Below, one piece after another: positions 43,206 to 51,893 of a stretch of DNA of 64,000 nucleotides (the stretch's first letter is position 1; every line of letters starts with the position of its first letter). This stretch comes from Streptomyces fradiae ATCC 10745 = DSM 40063 (GTDB lineage: Bacteria > Actinomycetota > Actinomycetes > Streptomycetales > Streptomycetaceae): positions 2,094,501-2,158,500 of the forward strand of contig NZ_CP023696.1 of assembly GCF_008704425.1 (NCBI RefSeq), read 5' to 3'. Under the pieces are notes generated by a model, which was not told the origin of the DNA, ran no database searches, and saw only the letters and a list, made by a program, of their open reading frames with translations. The position numbers were made by a program, and so were the translations under genes.

Positions 43206-44750
43206 ATGTCTCGGACCTCCGCGCCCGCGTCCGCCGAACCAACGGCCGCCGCCGACGCACCCCCGGCGCCGTCGAACGACGCGCCGCTCTCGCACGGGCT
43301 CAAGCAGCGCCACCTGTCGATGATCGCCCTCGGCGGCGTGATCGGCGCCGGCCTCTTCGTCGGGTCGGGCGCCGCCATCGCGGCCGCCGGCCCGTCGATC
43401 ATCGTCGCCTACGCGATCTCCGGTCTGCTCGTCATGCTGATCATGCGCATGCTGGGCGAGATGTCGGCGGCCAACCCGGCCTCCGGCTCCTTCTCCGTCC
43501 ACGCCGAGCGGGCCATCGGGCCCTGGGCCGGCTTCACGGCGGGCTGGGCCTTCTGGTTCCTCCTCTGCGTGGCCGTGGGCCTGGAGGCGATCGGCGCCGC
43601 CAAGATCGTGGTGGGCTGGCTGCCGGGCGTGCCCGAGTGGTCGATGGTCGCCCTGTTCATGCTGGTCTTCTGCGTGACGAACCTGGCCGCCGTGAAGAAC
43701 TTCGGCGAGTTCGAGTTCTGGTTCGCCGCCCTGAAGATCGCCGCCATCGCGCTCTTCCTCGTCATCGGCCTGCTCGCCATCCTCGGCGTGCTGCCCGGCA
43801 CCGACTCCCCCGGCATGACCAACCTGACCGGCAAGGGCGGCTTCCTCCCCAACGGCGTCGACGGCCTGATCGTCGGCCTCCTCGCCTCCGTCTTCGCGTA
43901 CGGCGGTCTGGAGACCGTCACCATCGCCGCGGCCGAGTCGGAGCGCCCCGTCGAGGGCGTCGCCAAGGCGGTCCGCACCGCGATGTGGCGCATCGCCGTC
44001 TTCTACATCGGCTCGATGGCGGTCATCGTCACGCTGCTGCCGTGGAACAGCGAGTCGCTCGCCAAGGGTTCGTACGTCGCCACGCTGGAGCACCTGGGCC
44101 TGCCGGCCGCCAGCGAGATCATGAACGTCGTCGTCCTCATCGCCCTGCTGTCCGCGATGAACGCCAACATCTACGGCGCCTCCCGCATGGCCTGCTCGCT
44201 GGTCGCGCGCGGCCAGGGACCGAAGGGGCTCGGCAAGATCTCCGGCGGGGTGCCGCGCGTCGCCGTGCTGACCTCCTCCGTCTTCGGCTTCGCGTGCGTG
44301 CTGCTGAGCTACTGGCGCCCGGACGACCTCTTCATGTGGCTGCTCAACATGATCGGCGCCATCATCCTGGTGGTCTGGTTCTTCATCGCCGTCTCGCAGC
44401 TCATCCTGCGCCGCCGCCTGGAGAAGGACGCCCCGGAGAAGCTCGTCGTGCGGATGTGGGCCTTCCCGTACCTCACCTGGGCGGCGCTCGCCGGCATCGC
44501 GGCCGTCTTCGTCCTGATGGCCCGCGACCCCGGTACGCGTGAGCAGCTCTACTACACGGGCGGCCTCGTCCTGGTCCTCGCCGGTCTCGGCTTCGCGCAC
44601 CAGCGGGCGACCGCCGACAAGCGCCCCGCCGCCGTCCCGGCCGCCGGGCCGGCCCCCGCCGCCGCGAAGGCGGAGGGCGGTCCCGCCGCGGACGCGCCCG
44701 AGGGCGCGGCCTCCGGCAAGAAGGCCGCCACCGCCGCGAAGGACGACTGA
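43206..44750 (+). CDS. Amino-acid permease of the APC family, paralogue
   Basis: 514 residues, 12 membrane helices. It shares with the permease at 40344 the N-terminal GLKQRHLSMIALGGVIGAGL and the helix 5-6 text FGEFEFWFAALKIAAIA, and clearly arose by duplication. It differs by a 35-residue Ala/Pro N-terminal extension and a 50-residue Ala/Lys/Pro C-terminal tail. Substrate unknown. The start at 43206 (MSRTSAPASAEP) is chosen because AGGG lies about eight bases upstream and the longer frame is unlike the family. Confidence 0.93.
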   Translation: MSRTSAPASAEPTAAADAPPAPSNDAPLSHGLKQRHLSMIALGGVIGAGLFVGSGAAIAAAGPSIIVAYAISGLLVMLIMRMLGEMSAANPASGSFSVHAERAIGPWAGFTAGWAFWFLLCVAVGLEAIGAAKIVVGWLPGVPEWSMVALFMLVFCVTNLAAVKNFGEFEFWFAALKIAAIALFLVIGLLAILGVLPGTDSPGMTNLTGKGGFLPNGVDGLIVGLLASVFAYGGLETVTIAAAESERPVEGVAKAVRTAMWRIAVFYIGSMAVIVTLLPWNSESLAKGSYVATLEHLGLPAASEIMNVVVLIALLSAMNANIYGASRMACSLVARGQGPKGLGKISGGVPRVAVLTSSVFGFACVLLSYWRPDDLFMWLLNMIGAIILVVWFFIAVSQLILRRRLEKDAPEKLVVRMWAFPYLTWAALAGIAAVFVLMARDPGTREQLYYTGGLVLVLAGLGFAHQRATADKRPAAVPAAGPAPAAAKAEGGPAADAPEGAASGKKAATAAKDD

Positions 44751-44766
44751 CCCGGCCCGTCCTCGT

Positions 44767-44807
44767 CGCGAAGGCCCCGGCGCACTCGGCGCGCCGGGGC
44801 CTTCGCG
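44767..44807 (+). terminator. Terminator of the second permease
   Basis: CGCGAAGGCCCCGGCGC and GCGCCGGGGCCTTCGCG form a perfect 17-bp stem with a 7-base loop, 16 bases after the stop. Confidence 0.85.
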
Positions 44808-44899
44808 TGTCCGCGGGCGGCTCCGGCGGGCCCGCGGCCGCCTGGGGACCTAGGGCAGAAGGCTGATCAACTCCGGACCCCGCTGCTGCTAGCCTGCAC

Positions 44900-44916
44900 T
44901 TGCACATAGGTTGCAA
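44900..44916 (+). promoter_or_regulatory. Nur-like operator upstream of the superoxide dismutase gene
   Basis: TTGCAC-ATAGG-TTGCAA fits the tTGCaa-N5-ttGCAA pattern I recall for Streptomyces Nur boxes. TAGGTT (44907-44912), a -10-type hexamer, is inside it, so a bound repressor would block the promoter. It ends 20 bases before the start codon. Confidence 0.6.
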
Positions 44917-44936
44917 TAAGCAGTCGGAGGCTCGGC

Positions 44937-45572
44937 ATGGCGCTCTACACCCTTCCGGAACTTCCCTACGACTACGCGGCGCTGGCGCCCGTGATCAGCC
45001 CGGAGATCATCGAGCTGCACCACGACAAGCACCACGCGGCGTACGTCAAGGGCGCGAACGACACCCTGGAGCAGCTGGAGGAGGCCCGCGACAAGGACCA
45101 GTGGGGCTCGATCAACGGCCTCCAGAAGAACCTGGCGTTCCACCTCTCCGGCCACATCCTGCACTCCATCTACTGGCACAACATGACCGGTGACGGCGGC
45201 GGCGAGCCGCTGGAGAAGGACGGCACGGGCGAGCTGGCCGACGCGATCGCCGAGTCGTTCGGCTCCTTCGCCCGCTTCAAGGCGCAGCTCTCGAAGGCCG
45301 CCGCCACCACGCAGGGCTCCGGCTGGGGCGTCCTCGCGTACGAGCCGGTCAGCGGGCGCCTCATCGTGGAGCAGGTCTACGACCACCAGGGCAACGTCGG
45401 CCAGGGCTCGGTGCCGATCCTGGTGTTCGACGCCTGGGAGCACGCCTTCTACCTGCAGTACAAGAACCAGAAGGTCGACTTCATCGAGGCCATGTGGCAG
45501 GTGGTCAACTGGCAGGACGTGGCCAAGCGCTACGCCGAGGCCAAGGACCGCGTGCCGCTGATCGCCCCCTGA
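44937..45572 (+). CDS. sodF: Iron superoxide dismutase
   Basis: 211 residues. Metal ligands are H28 in [11 protein letters not shown], the histidine in [12 protein letters not shown] (about 76) and the aspartate and histidine in [13 protein letters not shown]. It is of the Fe/Mn fold; the Streptomyces enzyme is iron-type and is repressed by nickel through Nur in S. coelicolor, where nickel induces SodN instead. GGAGG lies six bases before the ATG. The start and end match the family, so the gene is complete. Confidence 0.94.
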   Translation: MALYTLPELPYDYAALAPVISPEIIELHHDKHHAAYVKGANDTLEQLEEARDKDQWGSINGLQKNLAFHLSGHILHSIYWHNMTGDGGGEPLEKDGTGELADAIAESFGSFARFKAQLSKAAATTQGSGWGVLAYEPVSGRLIVEQVYDHQGNVGQGSVPILVFDAWEHAFYLQYKNQKVDFIEAMWQVVNWQDVAKRYAEAKDRVPLIAP

Positions 45573-45660
45573 CCCCACGCCCCCCGACGGCGGCGGCACG
45601 CCGCCCCCAGGCGCCCCCTCGTGATCGTCTTCTCACCCTTCACGCGGCGGGCGGAACAGA

Positions 45661-45701
45661 GGAACGGCCCCTGCGATGACGGGAATCGCGGGGGCCGTTC
45701 C
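45661..45701. terminator. Bidirectional terminator between sodF and the Rv2466c-type gene
   Basis: GGAACGGCCCCTGCGAT pairs with ATCGCGGGGGCCGTTCC, 17 bp with one G-T position, around GACGGGA. The two genes converge on it. Confidence 0.85.
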
Positions 45702-45745
45702 GGTGGTACGGGCCCGGTACGCACCCGGGCCCGGTCGCGCGGGCC

Positions 45746-46381
45746 TCAGTCGAAGACCGGGCCCTCGGTGCGGGTGCGCTTGAGCTCGTAGAAGCCGGGC
45801 GTCGAGGCGACCAGCAGCGTGCCGTCCCACAGCCGCCCCGCGGCCTCGCCCTTGGGCGCCGGGGTGACGACCGGGCCGAAGAAGGCGACCTCCGCGCCCT
45901 CCGGTCCGGGCACCGCGATCACCGGCGTGCCCACGTCCTGGCCGACCTTGTTGATGCCCTCCTTGTGGGAGGCGCGCAGCTCCGCGTCGTACGTGTCCCG
46001 CTCGGCGTACTCCAGCAGCTCCGCCGGCAGCCCGGCCTCGGCCAGCGCCTCGGCGATCGCCTCGCGGACCGGGCCCCGGCCCTCGTTGTGGAAGCGGGTG
46101 CCCATCGCGGTGTAGAGGCGGCCGAGGACCTCCGGGCCGTGCACCTGCTCGGCGGCGACGGCGACCCGGACCGGGTGCCACGCGGTGGTGCGCAGCGACT
46201 CCCGGTACTCCTCCGGCACCTCGTCCAGCTTGTCCTCGTTGAGCACGGCGAGGCTCATCACGTGCCAGCGCACGTCCACCGGGCGCACCCGCTGCACCTC
46301 CAGCATCCAGCGGGACGTCATCCACGCCCACGGGCACAGGGGGTCGAACCAGAAGTCGGCGGTGGTCCTCGTCTCGGACAT
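45746..46381 (-). CDS. DsbA-fold protein of the Rv2466c (mycothiol-dependent nitroreductase) family
   Basis: 211 residues of thioredoxin/DsbA fold. It opens DFWFDPLCPWAWMTSRWML: the active-site motif is CPWA, with one cysteine, where Rv2466c has CPWC. HVMSLAVLNED, the cis-proline region VGTPVIAVPG and FFGPVVTPAPKG follow. Rv2466c reduces substrates with mycothiol; a single cysteine would still allow a mixed-disulphide mechanism. GGAG lies five bases before the ATG. It is divergent from pepN as in M. tuberculosis. Confidence 0.9.
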   Translation of the reverse strand: MSETRTTADFWFDPLCPWAWMTSRWMLEVQRVRPVDVRWHVMSLAVLNEDKLDEVPEEYRESLRTTAWHPVRVAVAAEQVHGPEVLGRLYTAMGTRFHNEGRGPVREAIAEALAEAGLPAELLEYAERDTYDAELRASHKEGINKVGQDVGTPVIAVPGPEGAEVAFFGPVVTPAPKGEAAGRLWDGTLLVASTPGFYELKRTRTEGPVFD

Positions 46382-46561
46382 GGGTCTCCTCGGATGCGGG
46401 GCCGGAAGCGGGGCCGGATGCGGGGTAGGACGCGGCAGGGGGCGGCGGGCGGCCGTCCCGAGGGCACAACGCCAGGGTCGGGCGAGGGCATTCCCGCTTA
46501 TGGGGGCCGCACGGCGCGTGGGAGGATCGCGGGCGTACCAACGAGTCACGAAGGAGTGCCC

Positions 46562-49108
46562 GTGCCCGGTGAGAACCTGTCCCGCGACGAGGCCCGCGAG
46601 CGGGCGGCGCTGCTGTCCGTCGAGGGCTACGACGTCGCGCTCGACCTGCGGTCTGCCGTCGCGCAGAGCGAGGCGGAGCAGCGGACCTTCCGCTCGGTGA
46701 CGACGATCAGGTTCCGCTGCGCCACCCCCGGCGCGAGCAGCTTCGCCGACCTCGTCGCGCCGTCCGTCACCGCCCTCACCCTGAACGGGCGCGCGCTGGA
46801 CCCGGCGACCGCCTTCGACGGGACGCGGATCGCGCTGGACGGCCTCGCCGAGGAGAACGTGCTGGTCGTGGACGCGCAGTGCGCCTACAGCCGCACCGGT
46901 GAGGGCATGCACCGCTTCGTCGACCCGGAGGACGGCGAGGTCTACCTCTACACGCAGTACGAGCCGGCCGACGCGCGCCGGGTGTTCGCCAACTTCGAGC
47001 AGCCCGACCTGAAGGCCCCGTACCGCTTCGAGGTGACGGCGCCCGAGGGGTGGACCGTGTGGAGCAACGGCGCGGAGGAGTCCCGCGAGGGCGGGGTGTG
47101 GCGGTTCGCCGAGACGCGGCCGATCTCCACGTACATCACCTGCGTCGTCGCCGGCCCGTACCACCACGTCACCGACACCTACCGGCGCGGCGACCTGGAG
47201 ATCCCGCTCGGCGCGATGTGCCGCAAGGGCCTGGCCCGGCACTTCGACGCGGACGACGTCTTCCTCGTCACCAAGCAGGGCCTCGACTTCTTCCACGAGG
47301 TCTTCGACTACCCGTACCCCTTCGGCAAGTACGACCAGGTCTTCGTGCCCGAGTACAACCTCGGCGCCATGGAGAACCCGGGCCTCGTCACCTTCCGCGA
47401 GGAGTTCGTCTACCGGGGCAAGGTGACCCGCGCCGCCTACGAGCGCCGCGCCAACGTCATCCTGCACGAGATGGCCCACATGTGGTTCGGCGACCTCGTC
47501 ACCATGAAGTGGTGGGACGACCTGTGGCTCAAGGAGTCCTTCGCGGACTTCATGGGCACCTTCTCGATGGTCGAGGCGACCCGCTTCACCAACGGCTGGA
47601 CGACCTTCGCCAACAACCGCAAGGCGTGGGCGTACCGCGCCGACCAGCTGCCCTCCACGCACCCCGTCACGGCCGACATCCGCGACCTGGAGGACGCCAA
47701 GCTCAACTTCGACGGCATCACGTACGCCAAGGGCGCCTCCGTCCTGAAGCAGCTCGTGGCGTACGCGGGCCGGGAGGCGTTCCTGGAGGGCGCGCGCCGC
47801 TACTTCAAGCGCCACGCGTACGGCAACACCACCCTCGGCGACCTGCTGGCCGTGCTGGAGGAGACCTCCGGCCGCGATCTGAAGGCGTGGTCCCGGTCCT
47901 GGCTGGAGACCTCCGGCGTCAACGCGCTCACCCCGGTCGTCACGTACGACGCGGCGGGCGACCGCGTCGCCGAGCTGGCCGTCGAGCAGGAGGGCGCCGA
48001 GGCCCGTCCGCACCGGGCCGTCGTCGGCCTGTACCGGCTCGAGGGCGGCGCCCTCGTCCGCTACGCCCGCGCCGAGACCGACATCACCGGCGCGCGGACG
48101 GTCGTGGCGGAGCTGGCGGGCGCCGAGCGGCCCGCGCTGGTGCTCGTCAACGACGAGGACCTGACGTACTGCAAGGTCCGCTTCGACGCGGACTCGCTCG
48201 CCACGCTCCGCGCCCACCTCGGGGACGTCACCGACCCGCTGGCGCGCGCCCTGTGCTGGTCGGCGCTGTGGAACATGACGCGCGACGCGCTGCTGCCGGC
48301 GCGGGACTTCGTCCGGATCGTGCTGGACTTCGCGGGCCGCGAGTCGGACATCGGCGTCCTGCAGATGCTGCACTCCTGGGTGCTGACCTCGCTCGTCCAC
48401 TACGCGGCGCCCGAGTGGCGCGCCACCGGCGGGCCGCTGGTGGCGCGGACCGCCCTGGCGGAGCTGCGCGCCGCCGAGCCGGGCAGCGAGCACCAGCTCA
48501 CCTGGGCGCGGTTCTTCGCGGCGGTCGCCGAGTCCGGCGAGGACCTCGCCCTCCTGGAGGGCCTGCTGGCCGGTACGGAGAGCGTGCCGGGACTCGACGT
48601 CGACCAGGAGCTGCGCTGGGCGCTGCTGGCGCCGCTCGCCGCGCACGGGCGGGCCGACGAGTCGGTGCTCGACGCCGAGCTGGCGCGGGACGACACCGCG
48701 TCGGGCAAGCGGCACCAGGTCCGGTGCCTGGCGGCGCGCCCGTCGGAGGCGGTCAAGGCGCAGGCGTGGGCGGACGTGGTCGAGTCCGACCGGCTGTCGA
48801 ACGCGCTGGTCGAGGCGACGATCGCGGGCTTCGCGCAGCCGTCTCGGCGGGATCTGACCGCCCCGTACGCGGACAGGTACTTCGCGGCGATCGAGCGGGT
48901 GTGGGCCGAGCGGTCCATCCAGATCGGCATGGACGTGGTGCGGGGGCTGTTCCCGGCGCTCCAGGACCGCGCCGAGACGCTGGAGGCGACCGACGCGTGG
49001 CTGGCCGCGCACGAGGACGCCGCGCCCGCGCTGCGCCGGCTCGTGCTGGAGGCGCGGGACGACCTGGCGCGCGCCCTGCGGGCCCAGGAGTGCGACGCGT
49101 CGGCCTGA
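46562..49108 (+). CDS. pepN: Aminopeptidase N (M1 family), copy 1
   Basis: 848 residues. The exopeptidase motif GAMEN is at about 268, the zinc motif HEMAH with WFGDLVTMKWWDDLWLKE supplies HExxH-18-E at about 301-324, and the C-terminal ERAP1-like helical domain is complete. It removes N-terminal residues from peptides in the cytoplasm. The GTG at 46562 (VPGENLSRDEARERAALL) has AAGGAG six bases upstream. It matches Rv2467 in position. A paralogue of nearly equal length is at 58991. Confidence 0.95.
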   Translation: MPGENLSRDEARERAALLSVEGYDVALDLRSAVAQSEAEQRTFRSVTTIRFRCATPGASSFADLVAPSVTALTLNGRALDPATAFDGTRIALDGLAEENVLVVDAQCAYSRTGEGMHRFVDPEDGEVYLYTQYEPADARRVFANFEQPDLKAPYRFEVTAPEGWTVWSNGAEESREGGVWRFAETRPISTYITCVVAGPYHHVTDTYRRGDLEIPLGAMCRKGLARHFDADDVFLVTKQGLDFFHEVFDYPYPFGKYDQVFVPEYNLGAMENPGLVTFREEFVYRGKVTRAAYERRANVILHEMAHMWFGDLVTMKWWDDLWLKESFADFMGTFSMVEATRFTNGWTTFANNRKAWAYRADQLPSTHPVTADIRDLEDAKLNFDGITYAKGASVLKQLVAYAGREAFLEGARRYFKRHAYGNTTLGDLLAVLEETSGRDLKAWSRSWLETSGVNALTPVVTYDAAGDRVAELAVEQEGAEARPHRAVVGLYRLEGGALVRYARAETDITGARTVVAELAGAERPALVLVNDEDLTYCKVRFDADSLATLRAHLGDVTDPLARALCWSALWNMTRDALLPARDFVRIVLDFAGRESDIGVLQMLHSWVLTSLVHYAAPEWRATGGPLVARTALAELRAAEPGSEHQLTWARFFAAVAESGEDLALLEGLLAGTESVPGLDVDQELRWALLAPLAAHGRADESVLDAELARDDTASGKRHQVRCLAARPSEAVKAQAWADVVESDRLSNALVEATIAGFAQPSRRDLTAPYADRYFAAIERVWAERSIQIGMDVVRGLFPALQDRAETLEATDAWLAAHEDAAPALRRLVLEARDDLARALRAQECDASA

Positions 49109-49130
49109 CCCGGCGGGTGAGCGCGTGAGC

Positions 49131-49165
49131 GGGAGCGGTGGTCCGGTGGCCGGGCCGCCGCTCCC
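49131..49165 (+). terminator. Terminator of pepN copy 1
   Basis: GGGAGCGGTGG pairs with CCGCCGCTCCC (one G-T), and CCGG-TGG-CCGG continues the stem inside, about 16 bp in all, 22 bases after the stop. Confidence 0.75.
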
Positions 49166-49312
49166 CTTCGTGCGGGCGCCGGTGTGGCCGGGGGCGTGAA
49201 CCGCCCGTCATCGGCCGTCGAACGCCCCGGCTTGAGGACGGGCTTGTCCCCGTGTGTCGACGACCGTGTAACAGCGGTTAGCGGGCCCGCCTCCGACGGG
49301 CACCTCCCGGGC

Positions 49313-50320
49313 ATGAACGACACCCCGCTCTCCCCCCTCACCCCGTCCGCCGCCGCCGACGCCTCCGGGCGCGTCCTGACCGCCGCCCAGCTGCGGGCGC
49401 GCGGTGTGTCCGCCGCCGTGACCGGTGCGCGGTCCCGGCCCGGTGGCCCTTGGCAGCAGCTCCTGCCGGGCGTGTACCTGCTGCACGGCGGACGGCCGAC
49501 CCCCGGCGACCGGCTGCGCGCCGCGCTGCTCTACACGGGGCGGCGGTCCGCCGACGCGGACGCGGCCGGGTTCGGCGAGGCGATGATCACGGGGGCGGCG
49601 GCGCTGGCCCTGCACGGGCTCGCCGCCGCGGCCCCGCTGTCGGCGCTGGACCGGGTCGACGTGCTGGTGCCGCGCACCCGGCGGCTGCGGTCCACCGGGT
49701 TCGTCCGCGTCGTCCGGGCGGCGCAGGACTTCCCCGAGGCGCGCCGGGTCACGGAGCTGCCGGTGGCGCCCGTGGCGCGGGCGCTGGCGGACGCGCTGGC
49801 CGAGCCGGCCGACCCGCGGGCCGTGCGCCTGCTGCTTCGGGAGGCGGTGCGGGGCGGGCACTGCGAGCCCACCGCGGTCGTACGGGAGCTGAGCCGGGCG
49901 CGGCTGCTGGGGCGGCCGTACGTGATGGACGCGGTGGACGCGCTGCTCGCGGAGGGGCGGGCGGTGGCGGAGGAGCGGTTGTACGCGATGGTGCGGGAGC
50001 ACGGCCTGCCCGAGCCGCTGTGGAACGTGGACCTGCGGCTGCCGGGCGGCCCGCACCTGGGGGGTGTGGACGCGTACTGGCCCGAGCAGGCCGTGGTGGT
50101 GGAGCTCGACACGAGGACGCCGCGCCAGGACGACGACGAGGTGTGGTCGCGCTGCACCCGCAAGCGCGAACACCTGGAGCGACTGGGGATCACGGTCGTC
50201 CACCTCACCCCGCGCAAGCTGCGCGAGGCGTGCGACCAGCAGGCGGTGGTGGTGCGGACGGCCCTGATGGCGGCCGGCGACAGGGAGCCGGCCGCCTATG
50301 TGGTCGTCCTGCCGAGGTGA
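49313..50320 (+). CDS. AbiEi-type winged-helix plus DUF559/Vsr-like protein, function unknown
   Basis: 335 residues. Residues 15-60 (LTAAQLRARGVSAAVTGARS, then WQQLLPGVYLLHGG) resemble the N-terminal winged helix of AbiEi antitoxins. Residues about 240-320 (GGVDAYWPEQAVVVELDT, then RKREHLERLGITVVHLTP) resemble the DUF559/Vsr nuclease fold with its D and E-x-D residues. Such two-domain proteins are scattered through actinobacteria; no AbiEii-like toxin is next to it, so calling it an antitoxin would be wrong on present evidence. No clear ribosome site precedes the ATG. Confidence 0.7.
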   Translation: MNDTPLSPLTPSAAADASGRVLTAAQLRARGVSAAVTGARSRPGGPWQQLLPGVYLLHGGRPTPGDRLRAALLYTGRRSADADAAGFGEAMITGAAALALHGLAAAAPLSALDRVDVLVPRTRRLRSTGFVRVVRAAQDFPEARRVTELPVAPVARALADALAEPADPRAVRLLLREAVRGGHCEPTAVVRELSRARLLGRPYVMDAVDALLAEGRAVAEERLYAMVREHGLPEPLWNVDLRLPGGPHLGGVDAYWPEQAVVVELDTRTPRQDDDEVWSRCTRKREHLERLGITVVHLTPRKLREACDQQAVVVRTALMAAGDREPAAYVVVLPR

Positions 50321-50398
50321 CGGCGGGCGGCCCGTGCGGACCGCCCGCCGCCGGGCGCGCCCGCGGTCCTGCGGGCTGCGCGCCCGCGCACCTGCGAT

Positions 50399-50433
50399 CT
50401 ACGGGCTACGGGCTACGGGCTACGGGCTACGGG
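50399..50433. repeat. Five perfect copies of CTACGGG
   Basis: A 7-bp simple repeat at the convergent junction; the last copy contains the TAG stop of the beta-lactamase-fold gene (50427-50429 on the minus strand). Slippage here would change only non-coding sequence. Confidence 0.9.
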
Positions 50434-51683
50434 GCCATGGGCGCCGCCGGGGCGGCGGAGGGGCCGGCCGGGGGCGTGCCGCAGAACTCGGCCTCGACGA
50501 TCCGGTCCACACCGCCCGCCCAGTCGCCGTTGACGTTGGCGGCCAGGGTGTGGTCGCCGGAGCGGGTCGAGACGACGACGGAGCCCGAGCCGTGGATCCC
50601 GCCGGTGTGGCCCCACACCTCGGTGCCGCAGGAGAGCTTGCGGTTCACGAGCCCCAGGCCGTACCCCCCGCCCTGCGCCTCCGGGCCGCCGGGCACCGCC
50701 GTCATCATCTCCTTGAGCTGCTGCTGCGGCAGGAGCCGGCCGGTGAGCAGGGCGCGCACGAACCGCTGGAGGTCCGCGGTGTCGGAGATCATCTCGCCCG
50801 CGGAGCCCGCGATCGAGGGGTTCAGCTCGGTGACGTCGTGCACGCGGGTGGCCGGGTCGGCCGGGTCGGCGCCGAGCGTGGAGTAGGCGCGCCCGGAGGG
50901 GCGGGGCATCCGGTGGTCGGTGCCGGGGACGCTGGTGGCGCGCAGCCCGAGGGGCCTGATGATCCGGCGCTCGACGGCCTCCCCGTACGGGCGGCCGGTG
51001 GCCTTCTCGACGATCATGCCGGCGAGGACGTAGTTGGTGTTGGAGTAGCGCCAGGAGGTGCCGGGGGCGAAGTCCGGCTCGTGCTCCATCGCGAGCGCCA
51101 CGAGCTGCTCGGGGGTCCACGTGTCGTAGCGGTGCCGCAGGAAGTCCGGGCCGAAGACCTTGGCCTGGAATCCGGGGTCCGCGGTGACGTTGTAGATGCC
51201 GCTGGTGTGGTTGAGGAGCTGGCGGACGGTGATCTCGCGGCCGTCGTGGCCGTTGCCCCGCACCACGCCGGGCAGCCACTCCTCCACGGTGTCGTCGAGG
51301 TCGAGGCGGCCCTCGGCGTCGAGCTGGAGGACGACGGTGGCGACGAACGTCTTGGTGATGGAGGCGATGCGGAAGCGGTCGTTCGGGAGGCGCTTGCGGC
51401 CGGTGGTGCGGTCCGCGACGCCCGCGCCGCCGTTCCACACGCCGTGCCGGTCGCGGGCCTGGGCGAGGGCGCCCGGCAGCCCGTCCCGTACGAGCTGCCG
51501 CAGGGCCTCGCGGGTCTCGGCGTGCCGGCCGCCGCCGGAGCGGTCCTCGGCGGCTGCGGGGGCGGCGGCCGGGGTGGTGGCCGGGGCCGGGGTGGCGGTG
51601 GCCGGGGCGGTGAGCGCGGTGGCGGTCACCGCTGCCGCGACGAGGGCGGCGGCGAGTGCGCCGCGCGCGGTCCGTACTGACAT
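50427..51683 (-). CDS. Secreted serine hydrolase of beta-lactamase/DD-peptidase fold
   Basis: 418 residues. A signal peptide (about 1-31, ending APATATPA) is followed by an Ala/Pro linker. The catalytic triad motifs are SITK (S108, K111), YSNTN (about 216) and HTGG near the C-terminus, the class C/R61 DD-peptidase pattern. It may be a D-Ala-D-Ala carboxypeptidase or an esterase acting outside the cell. GGAGGGGACCCC precedes the ATG. It is convergent with the AbiEi-like gene. Confidence 0.92.
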   Translation of the reverse strand: MSVRTARGALAAALVAAAVTATALTAPATATPAPATTPAAAPAAAEDRSGGGRHAETREALRQLVRDGLPGALAQARDRHGVWNGGAGVADRTTGRKRLPNDRFRIASITKTFVATVVLQLDAEGRLDLDDTVEEWLPGVVRGNGHDGREITVRQLLNHTSGIYNVTADPGFQAKVFGPDFLRHRYDTWTPEQLVALAMEHEPDFAPGTSWRYSNTNYVLAGMIVEKATGRPYGEAVERRIIRPLGLRATSVPGTDHRMPRPSGRAYSTLGADPADPATRVHDVTELNPSIAGSAGEMISDTADLQRFVRALLTGRLLPQQQLKEMMTAVPGGPEAQGGGYGLGLVNRKLSCGTEVWGHTGGIHGSGSVVVSTRSGDHTLAANVNGDWAGGVDRIVEAEFCGTPPAGPSAAPAAPMAP

Positions 51684-51840
51684 GGGGTCCCCTCCTGGTG
51701 GCCTGACTGGCTGCCTTCGCCGGAGGGGACCGCGCGGGGGCGCGGGGGGTTGAGCGGGATGTCCGCCCGGTCACGGGGGTTGAGCCGGTTTCAGCCGTGT
51801 GTGGCGGGTGGGGCGGACGGGGGGCGGGGCGTTACCGGGG

Positions 51841-51884
51841 CCGGGCGGCCGGGGGCCGGGCGGCCGGGCGGCCGGGCGGCCGGC
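51841..51884. repeat. CCGGGCGG octamer repeat
   Basis: Four copies of CCGGGCGG, one interrupted, directly after the stop of the flavin-type oxidase gene at 51894. Self-complementary, so it can form overlapping hairpins and may end transcription. Confidence 0.7.
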
Positions 51885-51893
51885 GTTGGCGGG

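Noticed and set aside
45746..49012. A 1088-residue minus-strand frame joining the Rv2466c-type gene to the antisense of pepN
   Set aside because: Only its last 211 codons are real; a start with ribosome site at 46381 precedes the family N-terminus.
49313..50320. Type IV toxin-antitoxin pair
   Set aside because: No AbiEii-like toxin is adjacent; the neighbour is a convergent secreted hydrolase.
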